Assembly (NCBI GenBank): GCA_029256105.1 | Contig: JAQSYO010000007.1 | Location: 105,360-169,359 of the forward strand | Direction of reading: 5' to 3' | Length of the DNA stretch: 64,000 nt | Origin: Herbinix sp. | Lineage (GTDB): Bacteria; Bacillota; Clostridia; Lachnospirales; Lachnospiraceae | In this document: piece after piece, positions 26,264 to 34,859 of the stretch | Layout: the number at the start of each line of letters is the position of its first letter | Position numbering within the stretch: the stretch's first letter is position 1 | Notes under the pieces: model-generated | Databases searched by the model: none | The model's input: the letters and a program-made list of their open reading frames with translations, nothing else | What the model was told of the DNA's origin: nothing | Translations under genes and position numbers: made by a program

Positions 26264-28444
26264 ATGAAAATAATTAAGAGAAGCGGTAACGAAGTTGTAT
26301 TTGATTTAAATAAAATCATAGAGGCTGTAAGAAAAGCAAACGATAGTGTGACGGATGCAGAAAGAATGAGCGAAGAACAGATTAAGTCTGTAGCACATAA
26401 CGTACAAGAAAGCTGTATGAATTTAAATAGATGCCCGAATGTAGAGGAGATCCAGGACTGGGTTGAAATGCAGATTATGGAGCAACGTGCCTTTAAAGTA
26501 GCAAGCAATTACATAACTTATCGCTACAAACACGAATTGGTTAGAAAATCCAATTCCACAGATGAACAGATCTTATCTTTGTTAGAGTGCAATAACGAAG
26601 AAATCAAGCAGGAGAATAGTAATAAAAATCCTACCGTTAATTCTGTACAACGTGATTATATGGCAGGTGAAGTTAGCAAGGATATTACGAAACGTTTCTT
26701 ACTTCCTGCAGATGTAGTAGAAGCACACGAACAGGGTGTGATTCATTTCCATGATTCGGATTATTTTGCACAACGTATGCATAACTGCTGCCTGGTTAAT
26801 CTTGAAGATATGCTTCAGAAGGGAACAGTAATCAGCGAAACTAGAATTGATAAGCCCAAGAGCTTCTCAACCGCTTGTAATATTGCGACACAAATTATCG
26901 CACAGATAGCAAGCTCCCAGTATGGCGGTCAATCGATTACACTATCACATCTCGTTCCCTTTGTAGAGATAAGCCGTCAGAAATACAGGAAAGATGTTAG
27001 AGCGGAGTTGATGGAGCAGGGAATAGATGTAAGTGACGAAAAAATCGATGCAATAGCAGAGCGTCGTGTAAAACTGGAAATTAAGCAAGGTGTTCAAATG
27101 ATTCAGTATCAGGTTATTACTCTGATGACGACCAATGGACAGGCTCCCTTTGTAACCGTATTTATGTATCTGAATGAGGTCCCGGAAGGAACACAAAAAA
27201 ATGATTTGGCCTTAGTCATTGAGGAAATGCTGCATCAGAGAGTACAAGGCGTTAAAAATGAGAAAAATGTATTTATTACGCCAGCGTTTCCTAAACTGAT
27301 TTATGTATTGGAAGAAGACAATATTCATGAAGACAGCAAATATTATTATTTAACAAAACTTGCTGCAGAATGTACTGCAAAACGTATGGTACCAGATTAT
27401 ATCTCTGAGAAGAAGATGAAAGAGTTAAAGGTAGATAAAAATGGAGAAGGACAATGTTATGCATGCATGGGCTGCAGAAGCTTTTTGACTCCTTATGTTG
27501 ATTCTGAGACTAATATACCAAAATATTACGGCCGTTTTAATCAGGGAGTCGTTACACTCAATCTTGTTGACCTGGCATGTTCTTCCGAAAAAGATAGGAA
27601 TAAATTCTGGCAGTTGTTGGACGAACGTTTAGAATTATGCTATCGTGCCCTTATGTGCAGACATAACAGACTCAAAGGAACAATATCTGACGTTGCTCCA
27701 ATCCTCTGGCAAAATGGTGCACTTGCAAGACTGAAAAAGGGAGAGACAATCGATAAACTTCTATACAATGGATATTCCACTATTTCACTTGGATATGCTG
27801 GTCTGAATGAATGTACAAAGTACATGATGGGTGTATCCCACACGGATCCAGCAGGGACTCCTTTTGCACTGGAGCTTATGCAGAGATTAAATGATGCCTG
27901 TGCAACTTGGAAAGCACAGGAGAATATGGATTTCAGCTTATATGGAACTCCACTGGAATCTACTACCTATAAATTCTCAAAATGCCTGCAAAAACGTTTT
28001 GGTATGATTCCTGGTGTTACAGATAAGAACTATATTACCAATAGTTATCATGTTCATGTAACGGAAGAAATCAACGCTTTTGATAAATTAACCTTTGAAT
28101 CCCAATTTCAGAAGCTGTCACCGGGTGGAGCCATCAGTTATGTAGAAGTTCCGAATATGAAGGATAACATTGAAGCGGTTCTTGCTGTTATGAGTCATAT
28201 TTATGAAAATATCATGTATGCAGAATTAAATACAAAGAGTGATTATTGCCAGGATTGCGGTTATGATGGTGAGATTATGATTATGACAGATAAGGATGGA
28301 AAGCTTGTCTGGGAATGCCCGAACTGTGGTAATCAAGATCAGGATAAGATGAATGTTGCAAGACGCACTTGTGGCTATATTGGAACTCAGTACTGGAATC
28401 AAGGCCGCACGCAAGAAATAAAAGAACGAGTTTTACATCTGTAA
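26264..28444 (+). CDS. nrdD: Anaerobic ribonucleoside-triphosphate reductase (class III)
   Basis: A 726-residue glycyl-radical enzyme that makes deoxyribonucleotides without oxygen. The N-terminus is an ATP-cone allosteric domain (IIKRSGNEVVFDLNKIIEAV). The C-terminus carries the zinc site (CQDCG and CPNCG) and the radical loop RTCGYIG with Gly704. Length and layout match standard NrdD. The radical is installed by the NrdG activase encoded about 70 bases downstream. A NrdR box precedes the gene. Confidence 0.96.
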   Translation: MKIIKRSGNEVVFDLNKIIEAVRKANDSVTDAERMSEEQIKSVAHNVQESCMNLNRCPNVEEIQDWVEMQIMEQRAFKVASNYITYRYKHELVRKSNSTDEQILSLLECNNEEIKQENSNKNPTVNSVQRDYMAGEVSKDITKRFLLPADVVEAHEQGVIHFHDSDYFAQRMHNCCLVNLEDMLQKGTVISETRIDKPKSFSTACNIATQIIAQIASSQYGGQSITLSHLVPFVEISRQKYRKDVRAELMEQGIDVSDEKIDAIAERRVKLEIKQGVQMIQYQVITLMTTNGQAPFVTVFMYLNEVPEGTQKNDLALVIEEMLHQRVQGVKNEKNVFITPAFPKLIYVLEEDNIHEDSKYYYLTKLAAECTAKRMVPDYISEKKMKELKVDKNGEGQCYACMGCRSFLTPYVDSETNIPKYYGRFNQGVVTLNLVDLACSSEKDRNKFWQLLDERLELCYRALMCRHNRLKGTISDVAPILWQNGALARLKKGETIDKLLYNGYSTISLGYAGLNECTKYMMGVSHTDPAGTPFALELMQRLNDACATWKAQENMDFSLYGTPLESTTYKFSKCLQKRFGMIPGVTDKNYITNSYHVHVTEEINAFDKLTFESQFQKLSPGGAISYVEVPNMKDNIEAVLAVMSHIYENIMYAELNTKSDYCQDCGYDGEIMIMTDKDGKLVWECPNCGNQDQDKMNVARRTCGYIGTQYWNQGRTQEIKERVLHL

Positions 28445-28515
28445 TAAGGCTCTTTCAAGTGTTGTTTGTGCTTACAGCGCATTATTAGCGGGTTATAGTA
28501 AGAATGGAGTCAAAT

Positions 28516-29052
28516 ATGAATTACGGAACAATTAAGAGGTGCGATATAGCAAATGGCCCGGGATTAAGAACCTCACTATTTGTTTCTGGGTGCACACATC
28601 ACTGTAAAGGATGCTTTCAACCAGAAACATGGAACTTTGAGTATGGAACTCCATATACGAAAGAAACGGAAACAATTCTCTTAGATTCACTGAAACCCTC
28701 TTATGTAAAGGGATTTACAGTACTGGGTGGAGAACCGTTCGAACCGGCAAACCAGAGAGTACTTGTCAAATTACTAAAGAAGATACGTGAAGAATATCCT
28801 GATTTAAATATATGGGTATATACCGGATATCTTTACGAAGAATTAGTTGGCTTCGTGGAAGGAACCGGAAGAGCCAGATGTGAAGTTACGGATGAGATGT
28901 TGTCTTATCTGGAGGGTCTTGTGGATGGTGAATACATGGAAGACAAAAAGGATATCTCTTTATCCTTTCGTGGGTCCTCTAATCAAAGGGTCATTAATGT
29001 ACAGGAATCATTGAAAGAGAAGCATATTATTTTAATAAAGGTAAATAAGTAA
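28516..29052 (+). CDS. nrdG: Anaerobic ribonucleotide reductase activating protein (radical SAM)
   Basis: The start at 28516 (MNYGTIKRCDIANGPGLRTS) follows GGAG at 6-base spacing; the ATG at 28504 overlaps that site. The 178-residue radical SAM enzyme has the cluster motif Cys26-x3-Cys30-x2-Cys33 (CTHHCKGC) and the GGEPFEP motif. It uses SAM and a 4Fe-4S cluster to create the glycyl radical on NrdD. Cotranscribed with nrdD. Confidence 0.95.
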   Translation: MNYGTIKRCDIANGPGLRTSLFVSGCTHHCKGCFQPETWNFEYGTPYTKETETILLDSLKPSYVKGFTVLGGEPFEPANQRVLVKLLKKIREEYPDLNIWVYTGYLYEELVGFVEGTGRARCEVTDEMLSYLEGLVDGEYMEDKKDISLSFRGSSNQRVINVQESLKEKHIILIKVNK

Positions 29053-29079
29053 ACTGGAGAGACGAATAAAAGAGGGCTT

Positions 29080-29110
29080 GGACAGGATATAACGCCACTC
29101 ATCTCCACTA
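29080..29110 (+). other. tmRNA 3'-end-like remnant, copy 3 (degenerate)
   Basis: GGACAGG, then a diverged middle, then CTCATCTCCACTA lines up over its whole length with the 3' end of clostridial-type tmRNA (GGACAGGGG..CCCCTCATCTCCACCA as remembered). It differs in the loop and part of the stem. Same orientation as the other two copies and likewise followed by a terminator. Confidence 0.35.
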
Positions 29111-29135
29111 TTTTCTTAATGAGACTATAATATTT

Positions 29136-29180
29136 AAGTGCCTGTAATTCCTTAGATTTAGGAGTTGCAAGCACTTTTTT
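29136..29180 (+). terminator. Rho-independent terminator of nrdDG
   Basis: AAGTGC pairs with GCACTT, and an inner GTAATTCC/GGAGTTGC stem pairs with G-U allowed. A T run follows. The rest of 29181-29603 shows no convincing gene; short protein-like fragments with frame breaks near 29480-29575 may be decay products. Confidence 0.7.
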
Positions 29181-29603
29181 GCGTTTGCTAATACCGGTAT
29201 AGTTTAAAACACTTTGTAACCCTAATTTTCCATGCATCTGTAGCAATTTCATTTCGAAGGTAAAGTATAAGATGATATTAATTTATTCGAGTATACACAT
29301 TAGAGAGGAGAGTTCTCTTTTATCATTTCGGGATATGTTTATGGTAGAAATTGTAATAGGGTTGTTATATAATAAAGTCATGATTTACAGTAGTTAACTT
29401 TTCCAAGTTACATATACACAACTAACCATGATAAAAAGTAAATAGGAGTTTGTGAGTAGGATACTAAGAGAAATAAAAAAATGCTTCGATTAGCTGAAGA
29501 ACTAATTGAAATGAGATGTTCAAGCAGGAATGACTGCTGAAGATAGCGAAAGATTATTTGTTTCCCGGAATTAGATGCAATAGTTTGAATGGAGAGTACA
29601 GAC

Positions 29604-30134
29604 ATGAATATATTACGAAAAGCGAAACCGAACGATATCGATGCGATAGCACTGATTTTTGAACATATTATTGAGGAAGAGGAGAAGGGTAATTGTACCA
29701 TCGGCTGGCAGAGAGGTGTATATCCAACCAGGAATACAGCAGTTGCAGCATTGGAAAAGGATGATCTATTCGTTATGGAGGAAGATGGGGAGATTGTCGC
29801 TGCAATGCGTCTGAATAAGGAGCAGGTTCCTGAATATAAGAACTGCCAGTGGGAATATCCGGCAGATGATGACCAGGTGATGGTGATGCATACCCTTGTG
29901 GTGGAACCTTCTGTGAAAAAACACGGCTACGGAAGGAGGATGGTGGAGTTCTATGAGAAATATGCAAGAGAGAACAATTGTCCTTACTTAAGAATTGATA
30001 CTAATACTATAAACACTCGTGCACGAGCAATGTATAAGAATTATGGTTATAAAGAAATCGGCATTACTCCGTGCGTTTTCAACGGTATGCCTGGAGTAAA
30101 TCTGGTATGCATTGAAAAAAAACTGGATTTATAG
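29604..30134 (+). CDS. GNAT family N-acetyltransferase
   Basis: The start at 29604 (MNILRKAKPNDIDAIALIFE) follows ATGGAGAG at 7-base spacing; the ATG at 29589 is part of that ribosome site. The 176-residue protein shows GNAT motif A, MVMHTLVVEPSVKKHGYGRR, where KKHGYGRR is the acetyl-CoA pyrophosphate loop, and motif B RIDTNTINTRARAMYKNYGY. It transfers acetyl from acetyl-CoA to an unknown amine. A single gene convergent with the P-type ATPase. Confidence 0.88.
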   Translation: MNILRKAKPNDIDAIALIFEHIIEEEEKGNCTIGWQRGVYPTRNTAVAALEKDDLFVMEEDGEIVAAMRLNKEQVPEYKNCQWEYPADDDQVMVMHTLVVEPSVKKHGYGRRMVEFYEKYARENNCPYLRIDTNTINTRARAMYKNYGYKEIGITPCVFNGMPGVNLVCIEKKLDL

Positions 30135-30226
30135 CTAAATTCTGCAACTTCCAAATTGTGGAGCAAATTTAGGTAGTCGTATTTTAGCACTATAAAATTG
30201 AAGTGATAAACAATTCTAATATAAGA

Positions 30227-30261
30227 GTGTTACAATCCTTGATTTATATGTCATGTAACAC
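30227..30261. terminator. Possible terminator hairpin between the GNAT and ATPase genes
   Basis: GTGTTACA and TGTAACAC form an 8-bp stem with a 19-base loop between two convergent genes. The T tract is weak, so terminator function is uncertain. Confidence 0.35.
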
Positions 30262-30349
30262 CCCATATTTTAGAATGTTGTTTCTTAGTATCTTTATGCA
30301 AAAACGAAAGCTCTGAAATGATAAATATTAGTTCTGTATATTACACTGC

Positions 30350-32959
30350 TTATTTGTTCGATTTTATAAATACTAGTTTATACATTTGAACCAAAATCAA
30401 TGGAATAAGAGAAAACCCATATACAATCAGGAACTGGTTTATACTTAACGAGGCTACTTCAAATATTTTAGCCAGCGGTTCAAAGGATAACACGAGTAGT
30501 AACAATAAATTACCAAGGATAACAGAGAACCATAATATTCGATTTGTGAAAATCCCGACTTTAAAAATCGATTCTCTGGATTTTGAGTTGAAGCCATGAA
30601 ATAACCGAGATAAACATAAGGTAGAAAAAGCCATTGTACTGGCAACCAGTTCATTGCCGGTATTAAGACCTAGGATAAAAGCAGTAATCGTACTAATAGC
30701 AATCAGTAAGCCTTCTACAAGAACTTCAATTGCAAAGGTTTTATTTATAATTGAATTATTAATTCCTCTTGGTTTTTCCTTCATAATGCTCTCATTATGT
30801 GGTTCAAGACCGATGGCAATTGCGGGGAGGCTATCGGTTAACAAATTGATAAACAGTAAGTGAACCGGTGCGAATGGAACCGGTAATCCACTAATTGAAG
30901 CGTACAAAACAGCAAGAATACCTCCCATATTACCGGACATTAAGAATTTAATCGAGTTCTTAATATTCTCATAGATACTTCTACCATTTGATATTGCTTT
31001 AATTATGGTGGAAAAATTATCATCCGTTAATACCATGGATGCTGCGTCTTTTGCCACCTCGGTACCTGTAATACCCATAGCAATACCAATATCTGCCTGC
31101 TTGAGAGCAGGTGCATCATTTACGCCGTCTCCGGTCATAGCGACAACATTGCCACGCTCTTGCCAAGCCTGTACGATTCGAATCTTATGCTCCGGAGATA
31201 CTCGGGCATACACGGATATCCGTTCTACAGTCTCTTTAAGCTCCTCGTCACTGAGAGAATCCAGTTCATAACCTTCCATAGCCTCAGAGTCATCTAGTAA
31301 AATCCCTATTTGCTTTGCAATAGAAGCAGCAGTTATCTTGTGATCCCCTGTTATCATCACCGGTTTGATACCGGCTTGAATACAACTTGCAACGGCTTGA
31401 GCGGATTCTAATCTTGGAGGATCCATCATTGCAATCAAACCAATAAAAATCAAATCCTTTTCGTCTGTTACATCAAGGTTTCGTTCCTCATCAAACTCCT
31501 TATAGGAAAATGCCAAAATACGTAGACCATTTTTAGACAAATCAAAGTTAACTTGTTCAATCGTTTTTTTATCTTCCTCAGTAATTGAGGTTGTTCCAAT
31601 ATCATTTTGTATGCTCGTAACCCGATGAAGCATAACATCGAGCGCTCCTTTGGTAATTAAGATCTTTTTACCAGCTATTTCATGTAAAGTGCTCATAAGT
31701 TTTCTATCAGAATCAAATGGGATTTCATCGATACGTGGAAATGCTTCCCGTAGTTTTTGTTCATCCCAACCATAGATATCGCCTAGGTTTACTAATGCAA
31801 TTTCGGTGGGATCTCCAATTTCTTTATTCTTCGCTGTTATCGCATCATTGCATAGCAATGCCATCTGTATCAATTTTTTTTCTAACTGATTATTTATATC
31901 TAGATGGTTATTGTCAATTATTTTATCATTTACATAAAGCTTTTGCACCGTCATCTTATTCTGAGTCAAAGTACCAGTTTTATCGGAGCATATAACAGAG
32001 ATGCTGCCAAGGCTTTCCACTGCGTGAAGCTTTCTTACAATAGCATTCTGCTTCGCTAGTTTTTGAGTTCCGAGTGCAAGTACGATGGTAACAATGGAAC
32101 TTAAGGCCTCTGGAATTGCGGCGACTGCTAAGGAGACAGCAAACATAAAGGATTCGGCCAGCGCTTGTCCCTGGAATAGGTTAACACCGAATACGAACGC
32201 TGATATAATCAGTACAACAACCGCAAGTTTTTTACCAAAAGCATCGAGGTTAGACTGCAGCGGAGTTTTCTTCTCTTTTGCATTTTCCAGTAAATTTGCA
32301 ATCTTACCGATCTCTGTATTCATGCCGATTGCAGTAGAAATAACGATTGCTCTGCCATAGGTTACGAAGCTTCCGGAGAAGACCATATTTTTTCTATCCC
32401 CAATGGCAATATGATTACCTTCTATGCAATCCGTAGTTTTAAGAATACTTTCAGATTCTCCGGTTAAGGAGCTCTCATCAACTTGAAGGCTATAGGTCTC
32501 AAGGATTCTACCATCAGCGCTTATATAGTCTCCGGCATCTAAATAGATAATGTCTCCTACAAGTAATTCTCTTGACGGAATTTCTACCTTTTGGCCATTT
32601 CTTAATACTTTCGCTGTAGGCGAAGATAAGGCTTTTAAACTATTTAAGGACTGCTCCGCTTTCTTATGTTGGGCAGTTCCCAACAATGCGTTGATAATAA
32701 CAACTACCATAATTACCAGTGTACTCTCTGCTTTTCCTAAAAAGGCAGATATGATTGCGGCAGTAATTAATATCAATACTAAAAAATCTTTAAATTGTTC
32801 AAGAAAAACTTGTAATGAACTTTTTCTCTTGTGTTCCGCCAGCTCATTATATCCTTGTTCCTCTCGCAACTTCTTAATTTGGTCCTTCTGTAATCCTTTC
32901 GGTGAAGTATTCAAGTTTTGCATTACCTGTTCTACCGTTTTGTTATAAAATTCATGCAT
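30350..32959 (-). CDS. P-type cation ATPase, IIA type (Ca2+/Mn2+ exporter)
   Basis: An 869-residue P-type ATPase. The N-terminal cation-ATPase segment is followed by the actuator loop (TGES), M4 motif AAIPEALSS, phosphorylation motif SDKTGTLTQNK, nucleotide domain with KGALD, hinge TGDGVNDAPALKQADIG, and M6 motif NLLTDSLPAIAIG. Length and motifs match the PMR1/LMCA1-like group, which exports Ca2+ and often Mn2+. The gene lies behind two apparent Mn2+ riboswitches (33089-33315), which points to manganese. Ribosome site GAGAGGAGC precedes the ATG on the minus strand. Monocistronic. Confidence 0.92.
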   Translation of the reverse strand: MHEFYNKTVEQVMQNLNTSPKGLQKDQIKKLREEQGYNELAEHKRKSSLQVFLEQFKDFLVLILITAAIISAFLGKAESTLVIMVVVIINALLGTAQHKKAEQSLNSLKALSSPTAKVLRNGQKVEIPSRELLVGDIIYLDAGDYISADGRILETYSLQVDESSLTGESESILKTTDCIEGNHIAIGDRKNMVFSGSFVTYGRAIVISTAIGMNTEIGKIANLLENAKEKKTPLQSNLDAFGKKLAVVVLIISAFVFGVNLFQGQALAESFMFAVSLAVAAIPEALSSIVTIVLALGTQKLAKQNAIVRKLHAVESLGSISVICSDKTGTLTQNKMTVQKLYVNDKIIDNNHLDINNQLEKKLIQMALLCNDAITAKNKEIGDPTEIALVNLGDIYGWDEQKLREAFPRIDEIPFDSDRKLMSTLHEIAGKKILITKGALDVMLHRVTSIQNDIGTTSITEEDKKTIEQVNFDLSKNGLRILAFSYKEFDEERNLDVTDEKDLIFIGLIAMMDPPRLESAQAVASCIQAGIKPVMITGDHKITAASIAKQIGILLDDSEAMEGYELDSLSDEELKETVERISVYARVSPEHKIRIVQAWQERGNVVAMTGDGVNDAPALKQADIGIAMGITGTEVAKDAASMVLTDDNFSTIIKAISNGRSIYENIKNSIKFLMSGNMGGILAVLYASISGLPVPFAPVHLLFINLLTDSLPAIAIGLEPHNESIMKEKPRGINNSIINKTFAIEVLVEGLLIAISTITAFILGLNTGNELVASTMAFSTLCLSRLFHGFNSKSRESIFKVGIFTNRILWFSVILGNLLLLLVLSFEPLAKIFEVASLSINQFLIVYGFSLIPLILVQMYKLVFIKSNK

Positions 32960-33051
32960 TATTATGCTCCTCTCAGATGTAAACAGTGATCTCAGTAAAC
33001 ATTAACTACAAGTCAATATTTTGTATTTAATAATTTACGAAAATAAAATTA

Positions 33052-33084
33052 AGCCAAATTATTTTCCCTCCAGTCGATTTGGCT
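33052..33084 (-). terminator. Attenuator terminator of riboswitch B
   Basis: On the minus strand AGCCAAAT pairs with ATTTGGCT and is followed by TTAATTTTATTTT. A rival hairpin, CCAG/CTGG, overlaps it. It lies about 90 bases before the ATPase start, as expected for a riboswitch expression platform. Confidence 0.65.
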
Positions 33085-33088
33085 GGAT

Positions 33089-33175
33089 GCAGAGTCTCAC
33101 ATTTAATCTGACAAGGCCGGGTGGTTAACCGTGATGACGACATTGTCCCCTGATGCTAGGGCGTTACTCCCTCTA
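33089..33175 (-). promoter_or_regulatory. yybP-ykoY (Mn2+) riboswitch, copy B (ATPase-proximal)
   Basis: Read on the minus strand: AGAGGGAGTAACGCC opens the element (the conserved GGGAGTA). The GACAATGTCGTCATCACGG and GGCCTTGTC strands form the second arm, and TGTGAGACTCT closes P1 by pairing with the 5' AGAG. This is the order of motifs in the yybP-ykoY class, which senses Mn2+ and commonly controls P-type ATPases and Mn exporters. Recognised from memory without a covariance search. Confidence 0.7.
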
Positions 33176-33197
33176 CAATACAATTTTATAAAATAAA

Positions 33198-33240
33198 AAA
33201 AGACATTTAGCAGATAAAATTCACCTACTAAAAGTCTTGC
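33198..33240 (-). terminator. Attenuator terminator of riboswitch A
   Basis: On the minus strand AGACTTTTAGTAG pairs imperfectly with CTGCTAAATGTCT and is followed by TTTTTTT. The 5' arm contains the 3' strand of the upstream aptamer's P1 (GCAAGACTTTT), so aptamer folding and termination exclude each other. Confidence 0.7.
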
Positions 33241-33315
33241 TTTCCATTTGGAGTATAAAACCAGGCTTAACACCGATTGTTGGCTTTATAACTTATAAGC
33301 TACTCCCTTTTAACG
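33229..33315 (-). promoter_or_regulatory. yybP-ykoY (Mn2+) riboswitch, copy A (promoter-proximal)
   Basis: Read on the minus strand: AAAAGGGAGTAGC at the 5' end, GCCAACAATCGG in the second arm, and GGAAAGCAAGACTTTT at the 3' end. The GGGAGTAGC and AGCAAGAC strands are the hallmark ends of the yybP-ykoY class. It is followed by its own terminator and then by a second aptamer. Confidence 0.8.
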
Positions 33316-33322
33316 AGGTTTA

Positions 33323-33351
33323 ACTTTAACATAGGTTGGCAGTTGTGTCAA
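33323..33351 (-). promoter_or_regulatory. Promoter of the riboswitch-controlled ATPase
   Basis: On the minus strand TTGACA (33351-33346), a 17-base spacer and TAAAGT (33328-33323). The -35 is perfect, and the -10 is weak. It lies just upstream of riboswitch A. Confidence 0.5.
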
Positions 33352-33669
33352 TATATTTTGTATTATGACATATATTGTCTATATATAACGTCAGATATTT
33401 TTAGTTGAGGTAATTTCAGAAATTGTTTGATGAAATTATGCAGATAAAGCAGTCACAGTAATACCTATATCAGGGACGTTAGATATTAATTAAAATAATT
33501 AAAATATGATTTGGCAAAAGGAGATGGAATATATAAATAAGATATTTGGTCATTAAGATCAAGGAGTGATTTATAAATATTAATTTAATTGGATTCTATT
33601 ATGGGATCAATTGTTAATATTATACAAAAAACATCGAAATTTCTGTAAGTTATTTAATCGACAAAATTG
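33352..33669. other. AT-rich divergent spacer
   Basis: Between the ATPase promoter and the pilus-cluster promoter. Strongly AT-rich; I see no gene, repeat or stable hairpin in it. Confidence 0.4.
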
Positions 33670-33698
33670 TTTACAAAAAATGTATTTTCGATTATTAT
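33670..33698 (+). promoter_or_regulatory. Candidate promoter of the pilus-like cluster
   Basis: TTTACA (33670-33675), a 17-base spacer and TATTAT (33693-33698) form a sigma-A-type promoter. About 90 bases of leader follow to the TTG start at 33790. The surrounding GTTTACAA is one arm of the palindrome seen at 41371, so a shared regulator is possible. Confidence 0.5.
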
Positions 33699-33789
33699 AT
33701 AAATATCTAATAAGTATTCATCATCTAATCAATCTATTAATAATTCGTTTTATTTCCCAATTCTCAAATTAAATAAAGGGGGTCTTTGT

Positions 33790-34617
33790 TTGAAAATAGC
33801 ATTTTGGAGCAATGCCAACGAAACATGCGGGGTATCTGCTAACTTGGCAGCAATTAGCGTCGCAAGTGTCATTCGCTATCCATATTCCGTAATCGCTATG
33901 GAAAATCGGTTATGTCATAATAATCTAGGTAGAGCATATATGGGGAATACCCATGCAAAACTACTGGATGAGGTAGGAACTAATTATTATGACGGGGGTG
34001 GAATTGAAGGCCTCCTGAGGAAAATATACAGAGGAGATTATCGTTCTGATATTCTTCAATCTTATCTAAAAGAAATCATTCATAAACATCTTTATTACAT
34101 TCCCCAATCCAGAGTTATACATAGTGAAATTTTTGATTACGAATTCGATCATTGTATCCAGCCCTTATTCCGTATGATGGAGGAGTATGCCGATATTTGC
34201 TTTATTGATACGGCAACTCATAATAATTTAAGTACTAAAACGATTCTTGAAGAGGCTGATTTGATTGTCGTTAATCTTTGTCAGAAAGTAAATATACTTG
34301 ATGACTTCGTCGACAATTATTCCTCCATGATCTCAAAAGCAGTATTTATCATCAGTAATTATGAATATCATTCTATACTTAATAGTAAAAGAATATCTAA
34401 ACTTTACGACATACCCTGGGAAGATATTATTGTTATTCCAGATAATCAGGTTTATAAAAATGCTTTTCTTAGCGGAACAGTCGTTGCGTTCATTTCAAGA
34501 AATTATTCCTGTGACAAGGAAAATCCAAATTTTACATTTATCCAAAGTATAAAGAAAGCAACTTATATCATCATAAAGAAAGCAGAGCAAATGGTAAAAC
34601 ATAAGGAGATTGGCTAG
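33790..34617 (+). CDS. MinD/CpaE-like protein with degenerate P-loop (pilus cluster protein 1)
   Basis: A 275-residue protein starting at TTG 33790 behind AAAGGGGG. The opening KIAFWSNANETCGVSANLAA has the shape of a MinD/ParA N-terminus (beta strand, loop, helix), but the GKT/S lysines are missing. ICFIDTATHNN and EADLIVVNLCQKVNILDDF match the switch II and the following strand of this superfamily. It resembles the protein at 36479 (AFWSN, VVNLCQ, FGNY/ISNY). CpaE/TadZ proteins place the pilus machine in the cell; this one may keep the scaffold role without ATP hydrolysis. The stop overlaps the next start. Confidence 0.65.
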   Translation: MKIAFWSNANETCGVSANLAAISVASVIRYPYSVIAMENRLCHNNLGRAYMGNTHAKLLDEVGTNYYDGGGIEGLLRKIYRGDYRSDILQSYLKEIIHKHLYYIPQSRVIHSEIFDYEFDHCIQPLFRMMEEYADICFIDTATHNNLSTKTILEEADLIVVNLCQKVNILDDFVDNYSSMISKAVFIISNYEYHSILNSKRISKLYDIPWEDIIVIPDNQVYKNAFLSGTVVAFISRNYSCDKENPNFTFIQSIKKATYIIIKKAEQMVKHKEIG

Positions 34618-34859
34618 TGTGGCAGATAACATTATTGCGAATAGTATTGGTTATCGTTGCCGGAAGTTTTCTTTATTGTGGTTTATTATATTTGTCCGGA
34701 TGGGGAGGTGGCAGGCATTTGAAAAAGCGTGAGAAAGCATCCTTAAAAGAGCAGGAAAACTTAAGAGAAAAAATCGTTCTGGTTTATTTCATTTTCTTAT
34801 TTACTGTCGTTACCCTTTGTTTTCTTATCATTAAATATTGGATCAGAGGTGTTGAATGA
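34617..34859 (+). CDS. Small two-helix membrane protein of the pilus-like cluster (80 aa)
   Basis: GTG start overlapping the previous stop by one base. The first helix (about 6-29) ends in a Gly-rich GGGR segment, a charged amphipathic stretch follows (35-50), and a second helix covers about 52-73. No family recognised. Tight overlap at both ends shows that it is translated with its neighbours, and a membrane scaffold role in the secretion machine is plausible. Confidence 0.6.
   Translation: MWQITLLRIVLVIVAGSFLYCGLLYLSGWGGGRHLKKREKASLKEQENLREKIVLVYFIFLFTVVTLCFLIIKYWIRGVE

Noticed and set aside
29460..29588. Fragments such as MLRLAEELIEM before the acetyltransferase
   Set aside because: Frame breaks within 20 codons and no ribosome site; perhaps decay products, but not supportable as a gene.
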